A stretch of DNA of 23,371 bases from JBOHSA01 sp050732995 (lineage in GTDB: Bacteria > Gemmatimonadota > Gemmatimonadetes > Gemmatimonadales > GWC2-71-9). A model generated the notes under the pieces. That model was not told where the DNA came from. It made no database searches and saw nothing but the letters and a program-made list of their open reading frames with translations. The stretch covers positions 1 to 23,371 of the forward strand of contig JBOHSA010000088.1 of assembly GCA_050732995.1 (NCBI GenBank). The letters are read 5' to 3'. This document shows positions 15,273 to 22,359 of this stretch, in pieces. Positions within the stretch are counted from its first letter, which is position 1. Every line of letters starts with the position of its first letter. The position numbers were made by a program, and so were the translations under genes.

Positions 15273-15848
15273 TTATCGGTCCAGATGTCCCCGCAATGCC
15301 ATCCGCGCGTGATGCAATTGCGACTTCGACGTGCCCGGCACGACCCCCAACAGCTCGGCGATCTCTTCGTGCTTGTAGCCCGCCACGTCGTGCAGCAGGA
15401 ACACCTGCCGCGCTCCGTCGGGGAGGCGGGCGATCGCCTCCTCGAAATCCAACGTCATCTCCGGCGTCTCGCGCCGGGCGGCGAGGCCGTCGATCGCGCC
15501 CGCGCCGCCCTGGAACCGGCCCCGCTCGACCCCTACGGTCCTGCGGCGGGCGAGGACGACGTTGACCGCCAGGCGGTGCAGCCAGGTGCCGAACGCCGCT
15601 TCCCCCCGGAAGGTCGGCAGCTTGTCCCACGCCCGAACGAAGATATCCTGGGTGAGGTCGTCGGCCTCGTCCGTGTCGAGCATGCGGCGCACGAGGCTGT
15701 GGATCCGGGCCACGTGGGTGCCATACAGCCGCTCGAACGCGCGGGCATCGCCGCTCGCCGCGAGGGCCGCATCCGCCGTTTCCGCATCCGCCGCCCGCGT
15801 ACTCGGATCCTTGCGCAGTGTCGCCACTCCGGGGAGTGTGCCCTCCAT
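15273..15848 (-). CDS. ECF-family RNA polymerase sigma factor
   Basis: A 191-residue sigma-70 family ECF factor. Region 2 spans ~35-100 with FERLYGTHVARIHSLVRRML, the core-binding DEADDLTQDIFVRAW (60-74) and WLHRLAVNVVL. Region 4 spans ~136-190 with RLPDGARQVFLLHDVAGYKH, then EEIAELLGVVPGTSKSQLHH (helix-turn-helix for the -35 element). There is no region 3, as expected. The ATG at 15848 gives a normal length; the ribosome-binding site is weak. It heads the operon with the anti-sigma factor and two DUF4097 proteins and likely drives its own promoter (see 15861-15887). The inducing signal is unknown, presumably envelope stress. Confidence 0.9.
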   Translation of the reverse strand: MEGTLPGVATLRKDPSTRAADAETADAALAASGDARAFERLYGTHVARIHSLVRRMLDTDEADDLTQDIFVRAWDKLPTFRGEAAFGTWLHRLAVNVVLARRRTVGVERGRFQGGAGAIDGLAARRETPEMTLDFEEAIARLPDGARQVFLLHDVAGYKHEEIAELLGVVPGTSKSQLHHARMALRGHLDR

Positions 15849-15860
15849 GACGACCGATTG

Positions 15861-15887
15861 GATAGGCCGCCCGGCTGGATGGTTGCA
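15861..15887 (-). promoter_or_regulatory. candidate ECF-type autoregulatory promoter
   Basis: On the minus strand TGCAACC (15887-15881) is followed after 15 bases by TATCC (15865-15861), 13 bases before the sigma ATG. AAC-containing -35 elements are typical of ECF promoters, and autoregulation is common. The match is short and tentative. Confidence 0.3.
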
Positions 15888-15942
15888 GGGTGACAACTTC
15901 AATCTGCGTGGAGGGATGGGTGCCGCTAGATTGGGGGCCACC

Positions 15943-16698
15943 ATGGTCCCCTCGCTGTTCGCCGCCGCCGGCATCGGGTTCATTCTGGGCCTGCGGCACG
16001 CCTGCGAGCCCGACCACCTCGCGGCCGTATCCACGCTCGCCACCCGGCAGGGAGGGGGGGGAGGGGGAGGGGCGGGGGAGGGGTCAGGGGGGGGAAAAAG
16101 GAGCCGGCTAGGCGACGGGGTGCGTCTGGGGATGGCGTGGGGGATCGGGCATACCCTGACCGTCGGCTTCGTCGCCACCGGCGTCGTCGCGCTGGGGCTG
16201 CGGTTCCCCGCGTCCCTCTCGTCCGCGGCCGAGCTGTTCGTGGCTCTGCTCCTCGTGCTGCTCGGGCTGCCGGTGGTCCTGCGGTATCTGCTCGGCCGCT
16301 GGCACATGCACCTGCACACCCACGACGGTGCCGCCCACGTGCACCTTCACAGCCACGCGTACGGCGCCTCCCACGCGCACACGCATTCGGTGGCTGGTGG
16401 GGGCGATCGGCGGCGCGCGCTCGGCCTGGGTCTCGCGCACGGGCTGGCGGGCAGCGCGGCGATCGTCGTGCTGCTCGTCGCCGCCGCGCCGACGGCCGTC
16501 TTGCGGGTCGCCTACTTCGCGGCGTTCGGGGCGGGGACGATCATCGGCATGGCGACGGTGTCGCTCGCGCTCGCCGCCTTCGTCCGGCTCGCCTCCCACC
16601 GTGGGACCCGCTGGGCCACCGCGCTCCACGTCGGATCGGCCGCCGCGAGCGTCGCCCTCGGCCTGATGCTGGCAGGGAAAGTCTTAGGCGGCTCCTGA
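15943..16698 (+). CDS. nickel/cobalt-type membrane permease (NiCoT/RcnA-like) with His-rich loop
   Basis: A 251-residue membrane protein with about six helices. Helix 1 carries GLRHACEPDHLAAVSTL (His19, Asp24, His25), close to the HX4DH metal signature of NiCoT/UreH/RcnA transporters. GIGHTLTVG supplies His70. A long cytoplasmic or periplasmic loop at ~120-150 is packed with His (WHMHLHTHDG, HVHLHSHAY, SHAHTHS), as in RcnA, and could bind Ni, Co or other divalent metals. Between helices 1 and 2 lies a Gly-rich insert (~37-51) from a G-rich tract. The ATG at 15943 is preferred; an in-frame ATG at 15916 adds nine polar residues and has GGAGG too close. Import versus export is undecided. Confidence 0.8.
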   Translation: MVPSLFAAAGIGFILGLRHACEPDHLAAVSTLATRQGGGGGGGAGEGSGGGKRSRLGDGVRLGMAWGIGHTLTVGFVATGVVALGLRFPASLSSAAELFVALLLVLLGLPVVLRYLLGRWHMHLHTHDGAAHVHLHSHAYGASHAHTHSVAGGGDRRRALGLGLAHGLAGSAAIVVLLVAAAPTAVLRVAYFAAFGAGTIIGMATVSLALAAFVRLASHRGTRWATALHVGSAAASVALGLMLAGKVLGGS

Positions 16699-16706
16699 TT
16701 TGACCC

Positions 16707-16727
16707 ACCGCTCCCAGCGGTTCTCTG
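16707..16727 (+). terminator. possible Rho-independent-like terminator after the permease
   Basis: ACCGCT and AGCGGT form a perfect 6-bp stem with a CCC loop (16707-16721), followed by TCTCTG, nine bases after the permease stop. The stem is short and the T run poor, so this is a weak call. Confidence 0.3.
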
Positions 16728-16741
16728 ATCGCCGGCGAGCC

Positions 16742-17238
16742 TCAGGCCATCGTTCGCAGGTACTCGTCGAGACGATCATAGCTCGCGGACCAGCCATCCT
16801 TCATCCCCGTCTTCAGCGCCGCGTCCCGAGCCTCCTTCGACGGGTAGAGGACCGTGCACGTCATCGTCGTCTTGCCGTCCTTCTCGGTGAGGACCAGCGT
16901 GTTGAGCGTTTCGGGCCAGTCGCCGCCCTATGACTCGGTGGAGACGAGCCGTTGGGGTGGCACGATCTCCTTATACACGCCGCGCATCCCCATCTCGGTG
17001 CCGTCGGACTTGCGCCAGACGTAGTGCCAGGCCCCGCCCGGGCGGAGCTCGATCTCGCAGATGGGCATGGTCCAGCCCTCCGGACCGAGCATCCAGCGCG
17101 GCACGTGCGCAGGGCTGGTCCGGCATCCCAGACGAGCCGGCGCGGCGCGTCGACCACCCGCGTCGCGACGATCTCCCGATCCGACGGCGTCGTGAAGGTC
17201 GTGGCGCCTATGCTATCTGCCGTATTTGCCGTGGCCAT
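16742..17238 (-). pseudogene. AHSA1/SRPBCC-domain gene broken by a frameshift and a nonsense codon
   Basis: The minus strand from ATG 17238 begins MATANTADSIG, then TPSDREIVATRVVDAPRRLV. It matches the intact paralogue at 17782-18270 but loses frame near 17121, where one A (plus strand) present in the paralogue (GTCCAGGC) is missing. Restoring it gives HVPRWMLGPEGWTMPICEI and onward homology up to a TAG at 16930-16928 where the paralogue has TGG (Trp). After this, homology continues (PETLNTLVLTEKDGKTT and ARDAALKTGMKDG) to a TGA at 16742. Two independent disabling changes imply a pseudogene, unless they are sequencing errors. The 5' leaders of both copies share TTCTCC and TGGCCATGAT, indicating that the duplication included the ribosome-binding site. 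Confidence 0.85.
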
Positions 17239-17255
17239 GATTCTTCTCCTCTGGA

Positions 17256-17729
17256 TTATTGTTGCTCGTATGCTTGCTTCAAGCCGCTGATGTCGAGTTT
17301 CTTCATCTGCAGCATTGCCTGCATGACTCGTTTCGCCTTCTCGGCATCTTTGTCGCCCAACATCTTGCCGAGCACGGAAGGAACGATCTGCCAGGACACG
17401 CCGAACCGGTCCCTAAGCCAGCCGCAGGCTACCGTTTCTCCCCCTTCCGAGAGCTTCTCCCACAGCTCATCGATTTCATCTTGAGTCTCGCAGTTCACGA
17501 AGAGCGAAATGCCTTGCGCGAACCGGAACGACGGACCGCCGTTCAACGCCATGAATTGCTGTCCCTCGAGCTGGAAGGTCGCGGACATCAGCGACCCCTT
17601 TGGTCCCGGTCCTGCGTCGCCATAACGGGACGTGCTCACGATCTCTGAATTCTTGAAAACGGAGGTATAGAGTTTCACCGCCGCTTCAGCTTGATCGTTG
17701 AATGTCAGGAACGTCGTGATCTTCTGCAT
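17256..17729 (-). CDS. PhnB-like VOC-family protein (3-demethylubiquinone methyltransferase-like domain)
   Basis: A 157-residue vicinal-oxygen-chelate-fold protein: MQKITTFLTFNDQAEAAVKLY at the start, SRYGDAGPGPKGSLMSATF, the GGPSFRFAQGISLFVNC strand and CGWLRDRFGVSWQIVPSVLG. These are hallmarks of the PhnB-like group (PF06983), which lacks proven enzymatic function in most members and is often found with AHSA1 proteins. The ATG at 17729 has GAGAGGAT at normal spacing. G+C is clearly lower than in neighbours, hinting at a different origin. It lies between two AHSA1 copies on the same strand. Its catalytic role is unknown. Confidence 0.87.
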   Translation of the reverse strand: MQKITTFLTFNDQAEAAVKLYTSVFKNSEIVSTSRYGDAGPGPKGSLMSATFQLEGQQFMALNGGPSFRFAQGISLFVNCETQDEIDELWEKLSEGGETVACGWLRDRFGVSWQIVPSVLGKMLGDKDAEKAKRVMQAMLQMKKLDISGLKQAYEQQ

Positions 17730-17781
17730 CTCGGTATCCTCTCTGATCGTGGGGTGAGGGTCCTTGGCTAGGCCTTCATCG

Positions 17782-18270
17782 TCACACGAGCGCCCGCAGC
17801 AGCTTGTCGAGCCGGGCGAAGCCCTGATCCATCCCTTCCTTCATCCCCGTCTTGAGCGCCGCGTCGCGCGCTTCCTTCGTGGGATAGCGCACCGTGAGCG
17901 TGATCGTCGTCTGCCCCCCCACCTCCGTGAGAACCATCGTGTTCACCGTCTCGGGCCACTCGGGGCCCCACGATTCGGTCCAGACCAGCCGCTCGGGGGG
18001 CACGACCTCCCGGTAGGAGCCGTGCAGCGTCATCTCCCTGCCGTCGGACTTGCGCCAGACGTAGCGCCACTTGCCCCCCGGGCGGAGGTCGATCTCGCAC
18101 ACGGGCATCGTCCACCCCTCGGGGCCGAGCAGCCACTGCGGCACGTGCGTGCGGTTGGTCCAGGCGTCGAAGACGACGCGGCGCGGCGCGTCCACGACCC
18201 GCGTGATCACGACTTCCCGATCCGTGGGCGTTGCGTACGTCGTGACGCCGACCTTACTTGCCGTGGCCAT
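17782..18270 (-). CDS. SRPBCC (AHSA1-like) domain protein, intact copy
   Basis: A 162-residue START-like AHSA1 family protein. Signatures are REVVITRVVDAPRRVVFDAW near the start, HVPQWLLGPEGWTMPVCEID, LRPGGKWRYVWRKSDGREM, HGSYREVVPPERLVWTESW and ARDAALKTGMKEGMDQGFAR. These proteins form a hydrophobic cavity; most bacterial ones have no proven ligand and are often paired with an ArsR regulator. The ATG at 18270 has GGAGAAGG upstream and overlaps the 3' end of the ArsR-like gene by 17 bases, so translation is coupled. Full family length; stop TGA at 17782-17784. Confidence 0.88.
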   Translation of the reverse strand: MATASKVGVTTYATPTDREVVITRVVDAPRRVVFDAWTNRTHVPQWLLGPEGWTMPVCEIDLRPGGKWRYVWRKSDGREMTLHGSYREVVPPERLVWTESWGPEWPETVNTMVLTEVGGQTTITLTVRYPTKEARDAALKTGMKEGMDQGFARLDKLLRALV

Positions 18271-18484
18271 GATCCTTCTCCTTCTCTTTCATGTGTTGGA
18301 GGTAGTCGTCCAGGCGTTCGAAGTTCGCATCCCAGAAGCGGCGATAGTTCTCGGCCCACTCGGCGACGGCCTGGAGCGGCGCCGCCTTGAGCCGGCGGGG
18401 GCGCCAATGCGCCTGGCGGCCGCGCGCGACGAGGCCGGCGCGCTCCAGCACCCGGAGGTGCTTGGAGACGCCGGGGCCGCTCAT
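18254..18484 (-). CDS. ArsR-family regulator, N-terminally truncated
   Basis: A 76-residue remnant of an ArsR/SmtB-type winged-helix repressor. It reads MSGPGVSKHLRVLERAGLV (recognition helix), RGRQAHWRPRRLKAAPLQAV and AENYRRFWDANFERLDDYLQ, the usual C-terminal part of the ArsR proteins that precede AHSA1 genes. Full members are 100-115 residues. The expected upstream ALADPTRRAILARLA-type helix and the first HTH helix are absent. In-frame codons upstream encode only LDQQRGLDSAPFA before a TAA, where APFAM is the last conserved piece. The break lies about 18497-18500, just after the glycosyltransferase stop. It is probably unable to bind DNA normally. It still overlaps the AHSA1 start, perhaps serving only translation. 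Confidence 0.75.
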   Translation of the reverse strand: MSGPGVSKHLRVLERAGLVARGRQAHWRPRRLKAAPLQAVAEWAENYRRFWDANFERLDDYLQHMKEKEKDHGHGK

Positions 18485-18523
18485 CGCGAACGGCGCCGAG
18501 TCAAGCCCTCTCTGCTGGTCAAG

Positions 18524-19681
18524 TTAGCCCTTCCCCACGTGATGGCTGCCACTCCCCCGGTAGAGGCGCCCTTTCCATTCCACCCTCACGCCGCCGCGCC
18601 AGGCGGAGCGGATCATGATGTACGCCACCAGGCACGCGCCCAGGGGATAGAGCAGCGCGTAGAGCAGGGGGGCCCGCTCGCCGCGGTAGATCCACGCCCA
18701 CGTCACGAGCGAAGCGGCGGTCGCGAGCTCGGCGAAGTCCCAGTCGAAGGCCAGCCAGGCGACGGGGGGTCCGACCCACACGAGCGCCGGGAGCCACATG
18801 AGGTAGGGGAGCAGGCGTCGGAGGATCCGGATCGGGGGTGTCATCAAGGGCGCGCCCAGCGCCAGGTTCTTCGACCACCCCTCGACGATCTCGCGCAGCG
18901 ACCGGTACATCCGGGTGCTCATGTAGTCGGGCGCGTGGGCGAGGAAGATGTCCTTCCCGTGGCGCACGTAGGCCTGCGCCAGCATCACGTCGTCGGCGAC
19001 GGAACTCTTCACCGCTTCGTGCGTCCCCACCGCCTCGTACGAAGCGCGGGTGACGAGGATGAACTGGCCGTTCGCGATCGCGTCCCATTCGACCCGCGTG
19101 CGGCACACGCGCCGGAGGTCGCCGACCCGCGCCTGCAGGGCCAGGAACACGTGTGGCTGGATCAATCGCTCCCAGAACGTCACCATCTCCTGTCGCGGTA
19201 CGATGGACAGGAGGTCCACGCGCTCGGCGCCGAGCGCCGCCACGGCGCGCGGGAGCAGCTCGGGCGCGTGCTTGGTGTCGGCGTCAGTGAACAGCAGCAG
19301 CTCCCCGCGCGCCGCACGGTAGCCCTGCACCATCGCCCACTGCTTGCCGAACCAGCCCTCGGGCAGCTCCGTGCCGCGCAGCAGGCGGAGCCGTCCCCGC
19401 GCTTCGGGCTCCCACGCCTGCCGCTCGATCAGGTCGCCCGTCCCGTCGGTCGAGCGGTCGTCCACCACGATCACCTCGAGCGGGCCGTAGGCCGAGGCGA
19501 GCACTGAGCGCGCGCACCGCTCGATGTTCAACGCCTCGTTGCGGGCGGGGATGATCACCGACACGAGCGGACCGGTGGGGAGGGGCGGGTAGTCTCGGAG
19601 GTTGGGGCGGCGGGTGGCGTAGCGGTGGGCGACGACGAGCGCGACGAGGATCCAGGGTGACGCGAGGATCCAGGAGCTCAT
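18524..19681 (-). CDS. membrane family 2 glycosyltransferase (CrtQ/HpnB-like)
   Basis: A 385-residue GT2 enzyme. An N-terminal membrane helix (~3-19) is followed by LVSVIIPARNEALNIERC (39-56), the nucleotide-sugar site VIVVDDRSTDGT, GWFGKQWAMVQGYRAARGE (109-127), the metal-binding TDADT (132-136), and an ADDVMLAQAYVRHGKD catalytic-base region. Three to four C-terminal membrane helices follow the RSLREIVEGWSKN segment. The GWFGK..A pattern and C-terminal helices resemble carotenoid/hopanoid-associated glycosyltransferases. The ATG at 19681 overlaps the symporter stop (ATGA), so both genes are one operon. The acceptor lipid is unknown. Confidence 0.87.
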   Translation of the reverse strand: MSSWILASPWILVALVVAHRYATRRPNLRDYPPLPTGPLVSVIIPARNEALNIERCARSVLASAYGPLEVIVVDDRSTDGTGDLIERQAWEPEARGRLRLLRGTELPEGWFGKQWAMVQGYRAARGELLLFTDADTKHAPELLPRAVAALGAERVDLLSIVPRQEMVTFWERLIQPHVFLALQARVGDLRRVCRTRVEWDAIANGQFILVTRASYEAVGTHEAVKSSVADDVMLAQAYVRHGKDIFLAHAPDYMSTRMYRSLREIVEGWSKNLALGAPLMTPPIRILRRLLPYLMWLPALVWVGPPVAWLAFDWDFAELATAASLVTWAWIYRGERAPLLYALLYPLGACLVAYIMIRSAWRGGVRVEWKGRLYRGSGSHHVGKG

Positions 19682-20928
19682 TCCAGGCGCTCCCCCTCGA
19701 CCGCCGCGATCACGGCGGCGGTGGTCAGGTGCCCTGTGACGTTGGTCATGGTGCGGAACATGTCGGGCACGCGGTCGAGGCCGATCAGGAGGGTGAGCCC
19801 GGAGAGCGGCAGCCCCGTCTGGGTGAACGCGGGGGCGAGGCTGACGATGCTGCCCGAGGGCACCGCCGCCACGGTGAGCGAGGAGAGGAACACCGCCGCG
19901 CCGGCCTGGAACAGCTCGGCGACCCCGAGCGAGATGCCGTACAGCTGCGCCACGAACAGGACGGCGACGGCCTGGAACAGCGCGCTGCCGGCGCGGTTCA
20001 CGCTCGCGGCCAGGGGCAGGACGAAGCTCGCCACCGTGCGCGAGATCTTCAGGTCGTGCTCGGCGGCGTCGAGCATCGCCGGGAGCGCGGCCATGGACGA
20101 GGTGGCCGAGAACCCCATCGCCATGGACGGCAGGCTCGCGCGGAGGAAGCGGCGCGGGGACAGCCGCGCGATGAGCGCGATGGCGGGGAGGTAGACGACG
20201 GCGATGAACAACCCGAGGCCGAGAATCACGGTCGCCACGAAGACGGCCATCGCCTTCACCAGGGACCATCCGAACTGCGCCACCGCCGAGGCCACCAGGG
20301 CGAAGATCCCGAGCGGGGCGAGGAGCAGCACCCAATGCACGATCCGGATCAGGGCCTGCGTCGCCACGTCGGCCAGTTCGGTGAGCGCCCGGCGTTTCTC
20401 CTCCGGCAGGGAGGCGGCGGCGAGGCCGAGCAGCGTGACGAACACGACGACCGGCAGCAGGTTGCCGTCCACCGCGGCTTTGATCGGATTGGCCGGAATC
20501 AGCTCGACCAGGAACCGCGCGCCGCTCGGGATCTGCTCGACCGCCCGGTGCACGAAGCTCTGGTCGGCCTCGGCGGCCGCGCGCAGGGCTTCCTGCTGGG
20601 CCGCGGTCAGGGGGGCCAGCGGCAGGAAGATCGCCCCGAGCAGGAAGCCGAGGAGGATCGCAACCAGCGAGGTGCCGCCGAAGAACGCCGCCGTCCGCAC
20701 CCCCAGCCGCCCGACGCGCCGCAGGTCCGCGAGCCCCGCCACGCCGCCGAACAGCGCCGCGGCGACGAGCGGGATGACGACCATCGAGAGCAGGTTGAGG
20801 AACAGTGTGCCGAACGGCCGCACACCTGCGGCGACCGCGACGAGCACCGGTTGCCCGGTCGCGGCCGCAGCGAGCCCCAGCGCCAATCCGGCCGCGAGGC
20901 CGACCGCCGTCCAGATGTGGCTTCCCAT
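19678..20928 (-). CDS. SDF-family dicarboxylate/amino-acid:cation symporter with altered coupling motifs
   Basis: A 416-residue transporter of the glutamate/dicarboxylate family (PF00375), with eight helices and two re-entrant hairpins. Visible are LLSMVVIPLVAAALFGGV, the HP1 loop GFSATSSMAALPAM (272-285), LPLAASVNRAGSALF (304-318), the HP2 region AAVPSGSIVSLAPAF and GLDRVPDMFRTMTNVTGH (383-400). The NMDGT motif that binds Na+ in GltPh reads NRAGS here (311-315), and the Asp of NVTGD reads His400. Substrate or ion coupling may thus differ from Glu/Asp carriers. The ATG at 20928 has no Shine-Dalgarno, and a TATTAT box lies 12 bases upstream, suggesting a nearly leaderless mRNA. Confidence 0.88.
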   Translation of the reverse strand: MGSHIWTAVGLAAGLALGLAAAATGQPVLVAVAAGVRPFGTLFLNLLSMVVIPLVAAALFGGVAGLADLRRVGRLGVRTAAFFGGTSLVAILLGFLLGAIFLPLAPLTAAQQEALRAAAEADQSFVHRAVEQIPSGARFLVELIPANPIKAAVDGNLLPVVVFVTLLGLAAASLPEEKRRALTELADVATQALIRIVHWVLLLAPLGIFALVASAVAQFGWSLVKAMAVFVATVILGLGLFIAVVYLPAIALIARLSPRRFLRASLPSMAMGFSATSSMAALPAMLDAAEHDLKISRTVASFVLPLAASVNRAGSALFQAVAVLFVAQLYGISLGVAELFQAGAAVFLSSLTVAAVPSGSIVSLAPAFTQTGLPLSGLTLLIGLDRVPDMFRTMTNVTGHLTTAAVIAAVEGERLE

Positions 20929-20939
20929 CGATCGCGAGG

Positions 20940-20945
20940 TATAAT
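20940..20945 (+). promoter_or_regulatory. TATAAT -10 box in a near-palindromic bidirectional promoter
   Basis: TATAAT at 20940-20945 lies in GGTATAATACC within the 44-base gap between divergent genes. On the minus strand the same bases read TATTAT, facing the symporter. The plus-strand start would be near 20952, 21 bases before the TTG of the reductase gene. No good -35 was seen; it would fall inside the symporter codons. Confidence 0.5.
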
Positions 20946-20972
20946 ACCGGGCACCGGTTGCCGGAGGAATGA

Positions 20973-21758
20973 TTGGCGCACGCGCAGACGACGACTCCCA
21001 AATGGGCCCTGATCCTGGGCGCCTCGAGCGGCTTCGGCGAGGGCGCGGCCCGCGCGCTGGCGCGGGCGGGCTATGATATCGCCGGAGTCCACCTCGACCG
21101 CAAGGCCGGACTGGAGCACGTCGCCGCCATCCGGAAGGACTTCGAGGCGCTGGGCCGGCGCACCCAGTTCTTCAACGTCAACGCCGCGGACGAAGCAAAC
21201 CGCACCGAGGTCCTGGCCGAGCTCGCCAAGCAGCAGTGCAACGTCGCGGTCCTGCTCCACTCCCTCGCCTTCGGCACCCTCAAACCCTACATCAGCGACG
21301 ACGCCCTCACCAAAGCCAACATCGACATGACGCTCGACGTCATGGCCCATTCGCTGGTGTACTGGACGCAGGGGCTGGTCAAGCACGGTCTGATGACCCG
21401 CGGGGGCCGCGTCTTCGCGATGACGTCCTCGGGCTCCACGCGCGTGTTCGCCACCTACGGCGCGGTCTCGGCAGCCAAGTGCGCGCTCGAGTCGCACTGC
21501 CGCCAGCTCGCCTACGAGCTCGCCCCGCACGGCATCACGGTGAACGCCCTGCGGGGCGGCGTCACCGACACGCCGGCGCTGCGCAAGATCCCCGGGAGCG
21601 AGAAGCTCGTCGAGATCGCGACCCAGCGGAACCCGCACCACCGCCTCACGACGCCCAACGACCTCGGCGGGGCGATCGTCACGCTCTGTAACCCCGGCGC
21701 GGACTGGATCACGGGGAACGTGATCAACGTGGACGGCGGCGAGGAGATCTCGGCCTAG
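20973..21758 (+). CDS. enoyl-ACP reductase-like short-chain dehydrogenase (FabL/FabI type)
   Basis: A 261-residue SDR, probably reducing the trans-2-enoyl-ACP double bond in fatty-acid elongation. It has LILGASSGFGEGAARALA (13-30, NADPH loop), HSLAFGTLKPY (96-106) and the active site TYGAVSAAK (161-169) with Tyr162-X6-Lys169. The X6 spacing is the enoyl-reductase signature; ordinary SDRs have X3. The end VNALRGGVTDTPALRKIPG and GNVINVDGGEEI resembles FabL (ENR III). The TTG at 20973 is chosen because GGAGG lies five bases upstream and an ATG at 20969 is out of frame. The Nudix gene follows 13 bases after its stop. Biochemical identity is inferred from motifs. Confidence 0.82.
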   Translation: MAHAQTTTPKWALILGASSGFGEGAARALARAGYDIAGVHLDRKAGLEHVAAIRKDFEALGRRTQFFNVNAADEANRTEVLAELAKQQCNVAVLLHSLAFGTLKPYISDDALTKANIDMTLDVMAHSLVYWTQGLVKHGLMTRGGRVFAMTSSGSTRVFATYGAVSAAKCALESHCRQLAYELAPHGITVNALRGGVTDTPALRKIPGSEKLVEIATQRNPHHRLTTPNDLGGAIVTLCNPGADWITGNVINVDGGEEISA

Positions 21759-21771
21759 GACTCCAGCTCGC

Positions 21772-22359
21772 TTGACGACTCTGGCCCAGGCGCGCCGCGC
21801 GCTACGCACGCATCGCGCCACACCCGTGGATGACCCGGCCGCGCTCCCGGCAGCCGTGGCCCTGATCCTAGTCGAGGAAGCCGACGGGCTCGAGGCCCTG
21901 TTCATCCGGCGCGCGGAGCGCTCGGGCGACCCCTGGTCGGGCCAGATTGCGCTTCCCGGCGGGCGGCGCGACCCCGGCGACGCCGATCTCCTGGCGACGG
22001 TGATCCGCGAGACGCGCGAGGAAACCGGGATCGACCTCACCGCGGCCGAGCGGCTCGGGGTGCTCGACGACCTCCACCCGCGCACCCCGACCCTTCCCCC
22101 CGTCTCGGTGCGGCCGTTCGTCTTCGCCCTGGAGCGCCGGCCACCGATCGCGCCCAGCATCGAAGTGCAGGCCGCGTTCTGGGTGTCCCTCGTCCGCTTG
22201 TCCGAACCCACCACCCGCCGGGAGATCACGCTCTTCCTCCGGGGCGCGGAGCGGACGTTCCCGGCCTACGTGCTCGGCGACGATGTGGTGTGGGGCATGA
22301 CAGAAAGGATTCTGACGCCGTTCCTGGAACTGCTAGAGGCTCAGGGGCTAAGGGGCTAA
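21772..22359 (+). CDS. Nudix hydrolase, CoA pyrophosphatase-like
   Basis: A 195-residue Nudix protein. The Nudix box GGRRDPGDADLLATVIRETR plus EETGI (about 63-86) has the family REXXEE core but Asp for the first Glu, as in many CoA pyrophosphatases. Just before it, LFIRRAERSGDPWSGQIALP matches the YeaB/NudL (UPF0035-type) signature that marks CoA and acyl-CoA diphosphatases. It would hydrolyse CoA to 3',5'-ADP and phosphopantetheine. This fits next to a lipid-synthesis reductase. It starts with TTG at 21772; AGGA overlaps the preceding stop. The last residues (EAQGLRG) and the stop TAA are supplied by an octamer repeat array, so the native end was probably altered. Confidence 0.83.
   Translation: MTTLAQARRALRTHRATPVDDPAALPAAVALILVEEADGLEALFIRRAERSGDPWSGQIALPGGRRDPGDADLLATVIRETREETGIDLTAAERLGVLDDLHPRTPTLPPVSVRPFVFALERRPPIAPSIEVQAAFWVSLVRLSEPTTRREITLFLRGAERTFPAYVLGDDVVWGMTERILTPFLELLEAQGLRG

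Noticed and set aside
18071..19507. Plus-strand open frame over the ArsR and glycosyltransferase genes
   Set aside because: Shadow of minus-strand genes with clear GT2 and ArsR motifs.
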